From Cymbomonas tetramitiformis (lineage: Eukaryota; Chlorophyta; Pyramimonadophyceae; Pyramimonadales; Pyramimonadaceae): a stretch of 52,853 nucleotides of DNA. The notes below the pieces were generated by a model. It was not told where the DNA came from. It made no database searches and was given only the letters and a program-made list of their open reading frames with translations. Positions 1 to 12,200 of this stretch are shown here, in pieces; positions within the stretch are counted from its first letter, which is position 1, and each line of letters starts with the position of its first letter. The DNA is taken from contig LGRX02024519.1 of the NCBI GenBank assembly GCA_001247695.2, positions 1 to 52,853 on the forward strand, in the 5' to 3' direction. The position numbers and the translations under genes were made by a program.

Positions 1-270
1 TCTACACTGAGAAACGGCGAATAACCGCCCGCTGCATACTGTGCCCCTATACATGAGTGTACATTCATTCACACTGAGAAACGGCGAATAACTGCTCGCT
101 GCATACTGTGCCCCTACAACATGAGTGTACATCTATCTACACTGAGAAACGGCGAATAACTGCCCGCTGCATACTGTGCCCCTGTACATGAGTGTACATC
201 TATCTACACTGAGAAACGGCGAATAGTTTCTCGCTGCATACTGTGTCCCTACACATGAGTGTACATCTAT
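1..270. repeat. Tandem repeat, 67-68 bp unit, four copies
   Basis: The core ACTGAGAAACGGCGAATA recurs at about positions 6, 73, 141 and 208, each followed by a CGCTGCATACTGTG block and by CATGAGTGTACAT. Copies differ by a few substitutions, the fourth being the most diverged. The array runs off the left edge of the window, so its true size is unknown. No coding potential is apparent. Confidence 0.9.
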
Positions 271-803
271 CTCCACTCCCGTGTGCTAGTCCGTGCACTC
301 GCTTGCATGCAGGTCCTCACTAGGCAATCCAAGCAAAGCCAAGCGTTCATGCATGTTGGTTGGGCTGCGCTTTTATGTTGACTTGATTCGAGACGGCCAG
401 CATGTGAACAGTGGGGATGGCGGTCGGATGCCGCTTGGGGACACTGAGGTTGCAACGCCGCGAAGTCTGCGGGCCGCGTGGTTTACCCCGCGCAGTGCAA
501 AAGGCGAATGTGGGAAGTGGCCGCTGGGGCGAGGAAGTAGTTGTGCCGAATACCCACGGGCGCAGTCTGGGAGGGCATTTAATTTAGAGGGAGAGGTACT
601 GGTAGACACCTGTATGCGCAGCCCCACTTTCTGCGTCATCCAGGAAGCTCACGGCTTTTCGGAAGTGCCTTCTGAAGCTTTGGTTCCTTGCTACGGCACA
701 TGGTGTAGCTGACTTGCACTTCTTAAGCCTTAAGCCCTCTAGGCTTTCGGGCACTTCTCTCGAGTTGCTGTATTTTAAAGCGCGAATTGCCCAACATGTG
801 CAG

Positions 804-1856
804 AGAAAAGCGAGGCAGAGAGAAAGGGAATCGAAGCGCAAGGCATCGCCGATTTCCAAGCCATAGTTTCTGAGGTACGACAGCAGTGTACGCATAAGCT
901 TAGCTTCCGGTCCGATATGGTATAGATATTGCTACCAGTGCCTGACTTCTGTGGCTTTTGCTTTGTCTGTGAGCTGCTTTCAATGCGAGCATAGTTACTT
1001 TGGTAATAGAACATGGGGAACTGCCTTATTTATGGAACAGAATAGACGCTTTTCAAGCGCAGGAGCTTTGGTTATCGCAATAAGTGATGCACTTGAAAAG
1101 CATTTCGTTCTGATATCGACTGTTTCCCTTGGACTCTGGCAGCTCCGTACCTTTCTTTACTTCTCTGGGCATTCTTTATTTTTTGTAGGGCATTAGTACC
1201 CAGCTTCTGGAGTGGAAGGGAATCGAAGCTACTGAGAACTTGGCCAATTCCAAAAACGCCAAGGTACGTCCTACTGAGCTCAACAACGGCTACTATCGCT
1301 TGGTTGCCTTCTTCACAAATGGTTTGCCGCAATCAAACTCATTCTTCCAACTGCTTACAGCGGATCTTGTGTGACGACAAGATGTTTGTTGCACAGTCTA
1401 TCATATTTGCTTACTGTAATGCGGTAAATTTGTTTTATCCAAACCCAGGAGGACTGCTGCTCCTTTTGGTGCTTTGCGAAAAGTTTAGAAAGAATATAAC
1501 ATATACTTGAGGCGATGCCTAAGACCTTCCTTGGATTCCAGCTGAATTTGTTTGTGAACCTGTTGAACTGTTGAACTGTTGAATCTGTGGATTGATGGTT
1601 TGTTGGTTCACAGGTGGTGATAGTTGGCAACGCGAAGAATGGCTTGCCACTTGTGTTAGGTAGAACCAGCGTCCCTGAAGACGTCCCTGAATCGACAGCT
1701 GCTACGTCGGAGACGGATAATGCGGCTAACGCTGAGGGCAAGCTACGGGAGTCGGGCACCACTGAAGAGGGTCCAGCACAAGAAGAGCAGTCACAGGAGA
1801 AGCTGGTTGTTGAAGCGAACACTGAAGAGGAACCCCATGAAATCATCAAGTTGTAG
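804..1856 (+). CDS. SPFH/Band 7 (prohibitin-like) protein, C-terminal exons (partial)
   Basis: Three phase-0 exons are visible: about 804-874, 1189-1263 and 1614-1856. Introns begin GTACGA (875) and GTACGT (1264) and end TTGTAG and TTCACAG. Joined, the exons read ...AERKGIEAQGIADFQAIVSE, then GISTQLLEWKGIEATENLAN, then VVIVGNAKNGLPLVLGR and an acidic, Glu-rich tail ending at TAG (1854-1856). The coiled-coil region rich in Ala/Glu followed by an IEA-G-I-DFQ-IV-E block, a W-GIEATE-LA block and a VVI-G--K-GLPL--G block is typical of the C-terminal half of SPFH-domain membrane scaffold proteins. The SPFH domain itself would lie upstream; I could not recognise its exons between 270 and 800, and part may lie outside the window. 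The acceptor at 803 is a choice between nearby AGs. Family assignment is by remembered motif pattern only. Confidence 0.75.
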
Positions 1857-4800
1857 ACAGTATTTCGTTCCTCGACCTTTAGGAACTGGACTGCAGTTTT
1901 AATTGCCTGCTTTTGATAGGTATGCGGTTTTTAAATGGAGGCCGATCACTCCGATACTGGTATGGTTTATATCAGTATGTCGGAGTATGATTTATTCATC
2001 TTTCAAACGAATTGTGAAAGCTGATCAATCGAAGAAGCTAAATTTCGATTGAGAGTATGTGTCATAGACGATGAATGTGGAACTTTTGAGTTCCAGGTGA
2101 CTTAGATGTGAACCGTGAAAACAAAGCGGCGGCAGGTGCATGCATCGTTGCGCAATCGATTTCCTGAGGGTGCAACGTGCGATCCAATGTGTGCAGTAAT
2201 GCACTTCGTATACACGAAGTCCCTCCCCCCCTCTCTCTCTATACAGATGATTGTATCCAATTGTTAGGATTCGGTATATCCTTATGTGGTCTTGGAATCC
2301 TATGCAGATCATCAGATTGTTCACTTTGGATACTGCCTCGTTGAGAATAAGCGACTCGTCAATCAGCCGGGGAGCAGATAGGTGAGAGCAAGACATGGGA
2401 GTTTGTTTAGCCAGCGGGAGTATTCTATGCCGTTTTTTCACCTGTCCGCTTACTTATATAATTTTTTGCGGCAATGAAATGAAAGACTGAATGCAATCCA
2501 CAGCACGAACCGATCCGAGTGGGAATAAGGACCCGAAGTTCCTGGCACATTATCGAATAGCAACGCCCGTTGTCGAGGAGGAGGCTTGGCATAGCCACGG
2601 TGCACACACAATGGCACCGTGCAGGACATCATCTGATGCTACGCGCATCTCGCCGCTGTATTGCCCCAGTACAGTAGCCCAATCACGGAAGGATTTTCGA
2701 GACTAGCGTCTAGATCATAAGGCATCCCAAGGTATAACGCACTTCCATCGCAAAAGCGAACCTCCAAGACGTGGTATACAAGGCGGTTAGCTTCAGGCAG
2801 GATGGGAGCAAAGAGCAGGACGGATAAGTCAAATACCGTGGAGAAGCGCTGTAATCACAACGATTTACGACAGAGGGCAGCAGTCGTGGTGAAACGGGCC
2901 AGGGCCTGATGTTCATCACGTGGCACCTGGCCCTTCACCACGTCGTAATATCCAAGTAGTACTCGGCCTAACAATCAGGTCTTCACGGTTCTCTGACAGC
3001 TTGGATGGACGTAATCCTTTTCTCTGGCGAGGGTAAAAGTTCCTTGCAATATGTCTTGATCTACCTTTCCCTCCTTGCCTGCGTTCAGTATCACTCTTAG
3101 CATCACGGTAGAGCCTTGGCAGGTGTCGATGGGAACGGCTCATCAGGCCCGGAGGAATAGGGGAGCTCCCTCCTGGAGTAACTAGCGGCACTGTTATTAG
3201 AATAACTTGATTATGCACTGTGACACATACAATCCAGATATCTAACGGCGACGAGTCACCGACGTATGAGGTAATGGATCAACGGCAGACAACTTCGGCC
3301 ATCTATGCTAGTAGGATGGGAGCTGAGGTATATTCAGCGATTAGACCAGCCTTGAGACGCTCACCCCCTGGATCAACTTTTGTTACTGTGGTTTAGTTGC
3401 TGGGGAGAAATCGGCTCAATACTCTGTCTTATTAGGGACGAGAGGGATCGTATGTTTATGAACCGACACTCTATCGGTGTGTTTATCAACAGCGGTTGGG
3501 GTAGCTAGGAGCGGAGTAGCTAGGGGTAGTTAGGGCAGCCCAGCGCCGGAGCTGAGCTAACTTATATAAATGTAGCTATACAAATCTACGCCGTTTAACC
3601 CCCCATAATTGATATGGGCAGACTCTGGGGTTGCGTTATGGGTAGGGTGCCGGATGTTTGAACACACTCGTAAGACCCACGAGTGGCATGGCTACTCACG
3701 CGGCCTAAACAGCCCGCTCGCCCCACGCTTCACAGCCCAGCGGAGTGCCCACGCGTGGAAGGCTCCACAAATCCCAAGCGGTCCACGTTTAGCCAACCAT
3801 GTTCAAAGCAAGTGGGGAAATAAGCGTGGAGTGGATGCACGACCTGTGCAGAATACACCACCGTGGTATATTACTTTATTCCGCAGCGATGAAAACGGAG
3901 TCGAAAAGTGAATAAAGTAAGAAAATTATACTAAATCCAGAACGGAACAAATGCTACTGACTATAGTTGGAATTTCGTCCACCATGGGTAAAGGATTTTG
4001 ACCCAAGGCAATATCGAATAAAATACCACGATTATTTTGCTCGGTATTAAAAATCCGGGAAATTCGGCAATACTGCATACATCTACTCAGCCAAACCGTC
4101 TCGATTCAGGTGCATAAGGCACTTGGCAACCTCGTCCGTCATTCAATACACTCGCCATCTGCATGTCCACAGCCCCCGCTATCGCACCTTCCCAGATGTT
4201 GTCAAAATTTATCATAGATTGCTGAAAGTAATCTCCATTTTTAGACTGGTTCCAAATAGTTATTACGGAGCTAACGATTCACGAGCTTATTTTCAGCATC
4301 TATGTGCAGCCCATGGGTCCAGTCACTGGACCGATTGGGCGGTCACAAACGACACGAATGCCGTGTTGCATATCTACTTGGCTATTTGAGACCTTTTTGG
4401 ATGTCTTTGGGGGGGGCATCAACGATTTGTTTACCTTATGCGAGAACATCAGCAAGCACACGTGTCACGAAGTGAGCATCCATGCGCGCCAAGTTCAGGC
4501 GGTCATGTCAGCGACTGCATGCCCGACGATGTTCGTTTCTTCATAATTCATTAGCAGAGGTATAGCAACGACTTCCTTGTCTACATCGTGCACATGTGTG
4601 TAATTGTCTACACTACTGATGATGGGTATATACTGCAATTGGGATAGAGTTCTGAACTAGAATGAATAGTAGTATATGCAGTGTGTTTGCACAAATGAGT
4701 AGAGTCCTGTCTTGCTGGCCCACATGTAGTACACACCACTTCCAGATTCACAGCACGGTCATCACCAACACGCCACATGGGAACAATGTGTTGTGCGATG

Positions 4801-5060
4801 TCACTGATGAGGCGTGCACCATATCCTTTGGTCGTACACATCCTATCGTCGGAATTGCCTTCTCGGATTCGGCCAAAGAATTCAAATCGTCCCATCAATT
4901 CTGACGGGAGAAAAAAATGTAAGGGTTCTAGGGTTGTATGCAACTCAACGAAGTCCTACCCGGCTTGATTCGATTTCACATGTGATACACCACTCTGCTA
5001 CTTGCACAGTAGGATGGCTGCTACGCAGTGTACATCTAGAGGCAGCTTGTCCCAACAGCA
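1857..5060. other. No recognisable gene
   Basis: This interval separates the SPFH gene from the 3' end of the large minus-strand gene. Several short ORFs exist on both strands (for example 2916-3218 minus and 4608-4943 minus) but none shows a family motif or splice-consistent extension. There is a CT-rich run near 2221-2241. It is moderately AT-rich relative to the adjoining gene. Confidence 0.6.
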
Positions 5061-6299
5061 CTAACTGCTCCTGCTTGAGGTCCACACTGCTCTAAAGGTA
5101 CAAGGAGTGAGCGTGATCTGAGCCCCAAAACGTTTCCCCGGGGAGTGTGTGACCATACTAATGGAAGGGCAGCTCAACGGTTTCTTCACGTGCACCCAGA
5201 TCAGGTGTACGGGCAAAAGCGCAGTGGTGAGACTTTGTTCCCCACCCAGCGATTCCCCGCTCGCTCCACGCAACAAGCCTTCCACAATGGCGGGCGTCTC
5301 CTCACACATCCTCGCAAACTCCGATTCGCTTGCGCTCACTACGAAAGCCCCATCCTCGGCCTCCTCATCCACTTTCACGACAATGACGCACCACGCTGGT
5401 CGATCGTGCAGCACAGCGCTTCCATCGTACACCTTCATGCAGAAGCGGCCGCCGCTTTGCCGTCCTATGGGTCTCAATCCATCGCTCTCGATGTCCATCC
5501 CTTCGCTCCCTGAATACCCGCCCGTGGAATCCCCTGCGGCGCCTTCTCTAGCTGCAGCCGCCACCGTGTCGCCACTGGCAAAGAACAAGTCGCCGGAGGA
5601 TGTGCACCAGTTCTCGGGGCCGAAATCCGGCAGCTGCCGTTGCAAGAACGCAAAGACATAAGCTTCTGCCAGCTGCTGTGCGAGATTTCCCTCGGGATTG
5701 CGGCCCGGGCCATCGTGCGGCCACGGGCAATGCGAAGCGACAGGCAGGCCGCGATGCGCTGCCGGCCCTCTGGTCGTGCCAGTGCTAAGGCGCAACCATC
5801 CGTTCACCACGGGCTGGTAGAACGCCACTTGTTGCAGGAGCTCCATGATCGAAGCGCTGGGGAAAAACGGTTGCTTGGCGAACTCTGCAGCTCGCAGCTG
5901 GCGGACGGCGTCGCCGTAGGCCTTCACTGCGGATGAGCGCGGAACTGGCGCTATAGGCGCATCCGAGCCACTTGCCGGTGTACTCGGTCGCGAAGTGTGC
6001 TGCAAAGCTGGTAGTATAGAGGGGAGAGGGGTGGGGAGGGAGGAGCTCGCAGATTCGAGGGGTGGCAGGCGGAGCTTCGGCGGCCAGGGTGCCAGGCTGG
6101 GCATCTCAGACCCTGGCATGTCCAAGGAGACGCCAGAGCTGGGGGAGCTGTCTGGTAGCTCCAGCCCCAAGATGTCTGTCTCCGTCGCCTGCCCATCATG
6201 CTCACTCTCCACCGGATCTCCAGGCAGAGGCTGGCCGATCTCTTCCTGCAGTGACCACAGCCCCTCGATGGATAAGCTCTCAACGTCAGCTTCGCCGTC
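5061..6299 (-). CDS. NOV-like 3' exon(s) with DUF3883-like C-terminus
   Basis: The exon starts after GGTGCCAG in phase 0 and is open to a TAG at 5061. It has a Ser/Pro-rich acidic linker, then SIMELLQQVAFYQPVVNGW, EGNLAQQLAEAYVFAFLQRQ, GGRFCMKVYDGSAVL, AWCVIVVKVDEE and AFVVSASESEFARM. The last three resemble the strands of the DUF3883 (restriction-endonuclease-like) fold that closes NOV proteins, where the consensus is GE---Y-yL ... EVK-t ... F-IS--E---A. The catalytic-type residues are poorly conserved here, so the match is diverged. One or two short introns may be hidden in the exon (a CCTTAG acceptor near 5,790 is possible), and the terminal 40 codons may not be coding. Confidence 0.6.
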   Translation of the reverse strand, partial: DGEADVESLSIEGLWSLQEEIGQPLPGDPVESEHDGQATETDILGLELPDSSPSSGVSLDMPGSEMPSLAPWPPKLRLPPLESASSSLPTPLPSILPALQHTSRPSTPASGSDAPIAPVPRSSAVKAYGDAVRQLRAAEFAKQPFFPSASIMELLQQVAFYQPVVNGWLRLSTGTTRGPAAHRGLPVASHCPWPHDGPGRNPEGNLAQQLAEAYVFAFLQRQLPDFGPENWCTSSGDLFFASGDTVAAAAREGAAGDSTGGYSGSEGMDIESDGLRPIGRQSGGRFCMKVYDGSAVLHDRPAWCVIVVKVDEEAEDGAFVVSASESEFARMCEETPAIVEGLLRGASGESLGGEQSLTTALLPVHLIWVHVKKPLSCPSISMVTHSPGKRFGAQITLTPCTFRAVWTSSRSS

Positions 6300-9200
6300 C
6301 TGGCACCAGCATGCGACACGCTATCAGACATCCGCGCAATCATGACACAACTAGATAGAGCTGCGAGGAGCGCCCGAAGGCCCAACTGCCACATCAAGCA
6401 AATCACAACAAGAAGGAACCACTCAGGCGATGCAACATGCACAACACCGCGGTCATTTCAAACCCCGATCACTTCGGCAAGGGAGGGGTTTGCCCACACC
6501 CTCTACCCGTATCCGCCCGGTGAGACACGGAAAGGAAGCCTGAACACTGCCATGCAATCGAGACGCGCGCACACACCGGCCTATCATAAACCACCTGCCA
6601 TCCGAGGTAAGCTGCACGACGGCAGGCATCTAGGGAAGCTGCGCGCCTGCCACAATCCCATCCTTACAAGGGCGGCAGCACCGGCAGTGATCCGAGGACG
6701 AGGCATGCCCACGAGACATGGCCATGCACACTGAAGGGACGGGAGGCTGAGATGCCAGCTGGACTCTGAAGCAACGATGCAGGGTCAATTGCGGGCACCA
6801 CGTGACGGATCTACCTGCCACCGCTTGCAAGCAGATGTGCAGAGTGCCCGAAAGAATTACACCACGAGAGTGTGGCACGCCCGGGCGCGCCTGGGGGGTT
6901 TCTCTTCGGGTTACTGACGCCCCCCGCAAGGATCCGAGCAGCGCCTCCCTACAGAGCGAGCGAGCGAGGCGCCGCCACATGCCTCGTGGCATTGGTTGGG
7001 CAGTGCTGGGGCAGTGCGTGAAGCCCGTACAGGATCAGGGACGGTGATCTGAGCAGCCGCCCGCTCGGAGGCCAGATGCTGCAGGGCGTCGGCAAACAGC
7101 CTCCCCTGCTTGTCCTCCTTGCTCTCGCCCGGCTCGAAGCTGCGCAGGACGGGGGCGACCACCTCCGCAAGGGCCTGGGCGAGGCGCTCAATCATCGTAT
7201 CTCCCGTGTGGGACCACGCCATATGATGGGAAAGACATATGTGACGACCGGCATCCTCCACCGTGTATCTCATTTCCTCCTCCCGCGTCACCTGTCGAGC
7301 TCCAAGCTGCAGCGCGTAAGGCCGCACCACCCGGCTCGCTACCGTTACCCTTAGCACACATTGCATCACCCTCAATGCCTCCAGGCCGCGCTGCTGGCGC
7401 TGCTTTAGCCACCGCAGCGTCGTCGTTGGCGAGCTGAGCGAGCTCTTCACGTCCTCGGCGGCGCCGGCCGGCTCCGGGGAAAGCGGCGGGGTGGCGCCGG
7501 GGCTGCCGCCTGGGGAGGAGGCGCCATCCCCGGGAGCATGCCGCATGCGCACGTGGGACAGGAAGGAGCCCGCCCAGGCAGTGAGGTCGGCGGCTTCCTC
7601 GATAGGGTCCAGCATCTTGGAGTCCTGGCATTGGCAGATGCGGGAGTCAAAGGGGCGAAGAACGTGAAGCATGGCGCATGCGACGCGTGGCACGTGCGAC
7701 GAGGTCCAGGCCTCTTCCGATACCCGACCAAAAGATCAACGGCAGACGTCGTAGCGGGGCTTTAGCGATCCATGGTTGACGTCGCGGCTCCGCAGGAAAC
7801 AAGGGATTGGGAACATGGGACGCACCTCAGAGGCAGCCACCAGCGACTCCATCATCGCGAGGCGGCCCGCCTCAAGGAACATGCGGCGCAGGCGAGGGTG
7901 CGGGCACACAACTCCGAGCGGGGGGTATGCCACACGCACGTCGTTCTGGAAGAGGTGGAAGGCTTTGGAGGACTCGTCGCTGAGGAGCACCGGGGTGTGG
8001 TCGGACTTAGGCACCAGGACAGTGGAGTGGCTCCGGTGGTCATAAGCCAGGATGGGGATGTCAGCGGCAGTCACAGCGTGCAAGGAACTTGGACTCAGAA
8101 TGTAGGATGACGGGTCCGTGATGGGAGGGAGGCGGCATTCAAGCTCGTCATACAGCTCGCCAACCACGTCATGCAGCGGGCGGCCTTCGCAATGCGCCTT
8201 GAGCAGGCCTGCGGGTCCACCCCCAATGCCGAGCACGAATTCAGAGTTCGCAGCCTCCGGAGCTCAGATTCCGCTTTCGCTTGGGCTTAAAAGGGCGCCT
8301 GATGCTTGGCACGCGGCGCCGGAGGCCTGCCAAGGAGAGGACCACCAGTCCCGTTATCCCCGAGCAAATCCGAGGGCAACGCGTGCTCTGCCAGTGGGTC
8401 CATGGAAAGGGCGGGACTCCGCTCCGATAAACTGAGGGCTGCAGGCTCATCTCGTGAATTGACTCCTAGCTCTTAGATACGACAGCATGGGCCAGAGTGG
8501 AAGCCTCCTCAGCGTCGTTCTGACCCAAATCAGAGGATGGAATGGAACCTTCAGCTCTCTCCCGGCTCACGGCTCAGAGAGTGCAATCGATACTGAAGGG
8601 ATGCGCGCCACGTGGAAGTAAATGAGAGCGGCTGCCAAAGAGGGCAGCGAAGGGGATGCGGGAACATTTATGCCGTAGATCCTTATCCTCCGAAGCCATC
8701 ATACATAAGCGCACAGCATGTCGCACATAACGCCGCCGTTACGGTCGGGTAATATCGCTGCGGCATGTTTGGGGACATCCCTTACGTCATTTCAGCGCCC
8801 CCTCAGGCCGACCATGCCGCACCGCATGCAGGACCCGAGCCGGTGAGTGCCTTGAGGCCGAGGCAGGCTTCAGAGGCAGATGGATGGAGGGGGGGGAAGA
8901 ATTCATAATATTTCAGAATCTAGTTTGACCCACTTCGATGGCGGGTTGACCCGCGCATTGTCATTTTGACTATGTCCAGCTTATAGATGTGCCCGACGAT
9001 TGACAAATGGTTCACGAGCTGACCTGACACGTGGCGGTGCTCCGATGTGCAAGGAACCCTCTGCACCACTGCGTTTCTGAGCGTCAGTTGAGGGCAGGCG
9101 CGAGAGGGGTGGTCCAGGGGGGGCGATGCAGTGGCTGGCATCCCTGGTATCTGGGCGCATGCTTCTTCTCCTGCCATATCACGCAACCTCCGGTTTTCTA

Positions 9201-12200
9201 TGCACCGCGGCGGTGTAACGCAACACCAGCTGACGACGGTGGGTAACTGCAGGGGGTGGGTAGTATGGCGTCGGGAAGGTGGAGGGAGGGGCTGCTGACC
9301 ACACGGGTTTGCGGCCAGGGCATTCAGAGCGGCCACGGACAGCGATTCCTGGCCCGTCTCAACTCCGCACACCTCCACAAACAGCGATCGCATCGAAGGA
9401 TACACACTCCGGAGGGAGATCGCGACGCGCCCCGTCAAGAACGTGGCCAGCCCCCCCTCCCATGCAACTTCTCCCGACCGCACCATCATGCCCCCTGCCT
9501 CGCCCCCGTTGCAGCCCCCCGAATCGTGACCGCCGCTGATCCCACCAGTGTAGATCAGCGCTTGGTCCGCAAACGCCTGCCGGATCAGCTTGCAGACACT
9601 CCCTGCCGCCTCCTGCTTCAATGCCGCATGTGCGGTGGTGTCCGCCCGATCATTCACTTCTCCTTCTCCACCGTCCACTTCGGCCTGCAGACATTCCCGC
9701 TCCAGCAGCCCGTACAGCCCAGCGAACACATCGATCTGCAGCCTCTCGGCGGCAAGAGCCTCCGGTGACCCCACCACCGCATCGCTTGCCAAGGAACCTG
9801 GCAGCGTTTCAGCAACACTGTCGACCTCCTCCTCCACCACCTCCTCCTCGTGCTTCTCGGAGGATGGCACCGCCACCTCCGCGCCGGGCGCTTCACGGGC
9901 TCCGCGCGCCGCGCCGTGCCTCTCCCGCTGGTCGCGCAGGCGAGTCACCTCCTCCCCCAGCCGGGCAAGACACTTGAGAATTCCAGCCGCATCGACACGG
10001 ACACTAACCCCGAGCTGACCCAGCAGCCAGCGGGCGGCGTGCGACCCGGGGGACAGCTGCGGCCGCAGTAGGCAGGGCAGCGCGCCAGTGCCAGCGTGGC
10101 GGACCCAGACGTCGCGGTCGAAGGTGCTGCCGATGGGGTGCAGGCCCCTCGAGGTGGGCACGAGCACGCTGCGCAGCATGGTCCCTGCGAAGGGGTCGTC
10201 CAGGTACCGCACCAGAGCTCGCTGCAGGCACGGCAACGCAGGAGGGCGAGAAGCGGCAGCGGGAGTGGAGACAGGGAGGGCGGATAGCGTGTCGAGGATG
10301 GAGACGAGCGCGGCCTCCAGGGCTGGGCCTTCGTTGAAGGGCTCGGTGAAGGGCTGGAGCTGGGCGCAGCTGGCGCGGCGCCGGCAGTTCGGGCAACACA
10401 GCTGCATCCCGAGCCACTGCTCGATGCAGCAATGGTGGAAGGCGTGGTCGCAGGGCAGGACGGCGGCCGCGGCCGCGGAGAGCGGTTGCATGCACACGGT
10501 ACACTCCCCGGAGCGCGCCGACGGCAGGCCGTTCCAGTAGTGCCGGTGCCGGCACACGGTGAAGTGCGGTTGCGCGCCGAGCTCGAGCAGCAGCGCCTCC
10601 CACGCCAGCTCCTCCCCCGACATCAGGGCCTCCGCGCAGCCAACTTTGGAGAATCCTCCCATGCCCTTTCCCGCATCTGCCGGGGCGTCCCAGACGGGGC
10701 CGCCTGTTCCTGTGTCGCCACCGCAGTCCACGGCCTGGCCTAGCGGGACGAAGCCGGCGACGTCAAGCGACCAAGCCACGGAATGCCAGAAGAGCAAAGC
10801 CACGCCGCCGTCCTGCATCTTCACGGCTGGCACCAGCAATGCCCCTAGAAGGCCCTCTGGCAGCGGGATCGCCGCCGTCACGAGCTCCTCGGGCAGCTGG
10901 GAAAGTAAATGGTGGAAGGAGCCGGAGAGTGCCGCCCCAGTGGAGTCTTCCACGCTCCTCAGCTCCCCGTTCACTGCCACATAGGCGAGCCCCAGGTCAG
11001 CGTCCACGGCGCACGTCACCACGTCCCCCACAGCGAACCCCCCGGCGCTAAGCCGCAAGCCTCTGGCAGGCGGCGCGGTCCCGACCACTGCTCCGGTGCC
11101 ATCCAGGTAGAAGCTCCTTCCATCGCACCCCATGCGCTCTGGGTCATAGTCCTCCGCCGCATACCTGGCGAGGGGCACACACACACACTATGCTTAGGGA
11201 GAGGATAGTCTGTGCAACACCCTTCTGCCCCCCCCACGCCCCGGAGCCACCAGGGCGCGTCGGTCGGTTAGGTTACCATGCACAAACAGCATTGGGTATC
11301 AGCGGGCCTCCTGGCGATAGGCATCTCGGGCAGCTGAGGGTGCTTCTCCCAACTGATCCGACCGCTGCCTGTTCAGCTGCCACGGCGATATGGCAGACGG
11401 ACTACTCGGTACTACTTAGACATAGAAGTAACATAAGTGCTATTTTGTCTCTGCCCCCGTGGCCTGGGAATAGATGACTTGCTTTACAAAAACGAGCTTT
11501 AGATATTCCGGCCTAAAGGTTGTAACCCCTGCGCCCCCCTTGACGACTAACAGCATTGCCATGTCACTCATCGATTTACAGGACCCCCCTCATGCCAATC
11601 TCTTCTTGTGCCGTAAGCGTAAACGGCGAAAACCATCGCTCCGCCGGGTGCGTCATGCGGCATGGAGGGTTCGTCATGCGGCGCGCGCGGCGGCTGCTCA
11701 GACTCTCGCGCACGGTCTATACGGACCTCGACCACGGCCGCCGTCTCCATTCCTCGCTCTTGTCACCGCGCAGCAGCGACGGCATGCGGGGCACAAAGTC
11801 AAAGCAGCGAGAGATCCCGGCAGGCGCGCACCCGATGCATACTGATGACACCGTAGACGCCAGCACCTCCGCGCTGTACTGCACGTGCCCGCGGCTGACC
11901 CCGGTGCTCGCCCTCGCACTCTGCCAAGGCCGGCAGCCTTCCCCCGTCCCCCAGCCATCCCCCAGGGCCGCCGAGCTCCCGCCGGCTCTCTGCGGCCCCG
12001 GCGCTGAGGGAGACCCGCCGACGCACTGCAACACCGTGGCCATGCGGAACATCCGGTTGCTCCCCGCTCCGCGCTCCGCGTCTCCCTTGCGCCTCGGCGT
12101 GCAGCGGCGAGGCTCGACGGACAGCCGCAGCCCCGGGGTGCAGTCCTCCGCGTGTACTTCCAAGGGCACTGGCCGCGCCTGGCCCACTGCCGCTTGCCCA

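Noticed and set aside
293..712. Plus-strand ORF of 139 codons as an upstream exon of the SPFH protein.
   Set aside because: Composition and sequence do not resemble the SPFH domain and no splice pair joins it in frame with the exon at 804.
2916..3218. Minus-strand ORF with RQGGKGRSRHIARNFYPRQ as a possible basic protein.
   Set aside because: Short, no start context, no family motif, and comparable frames exist on the other strand.
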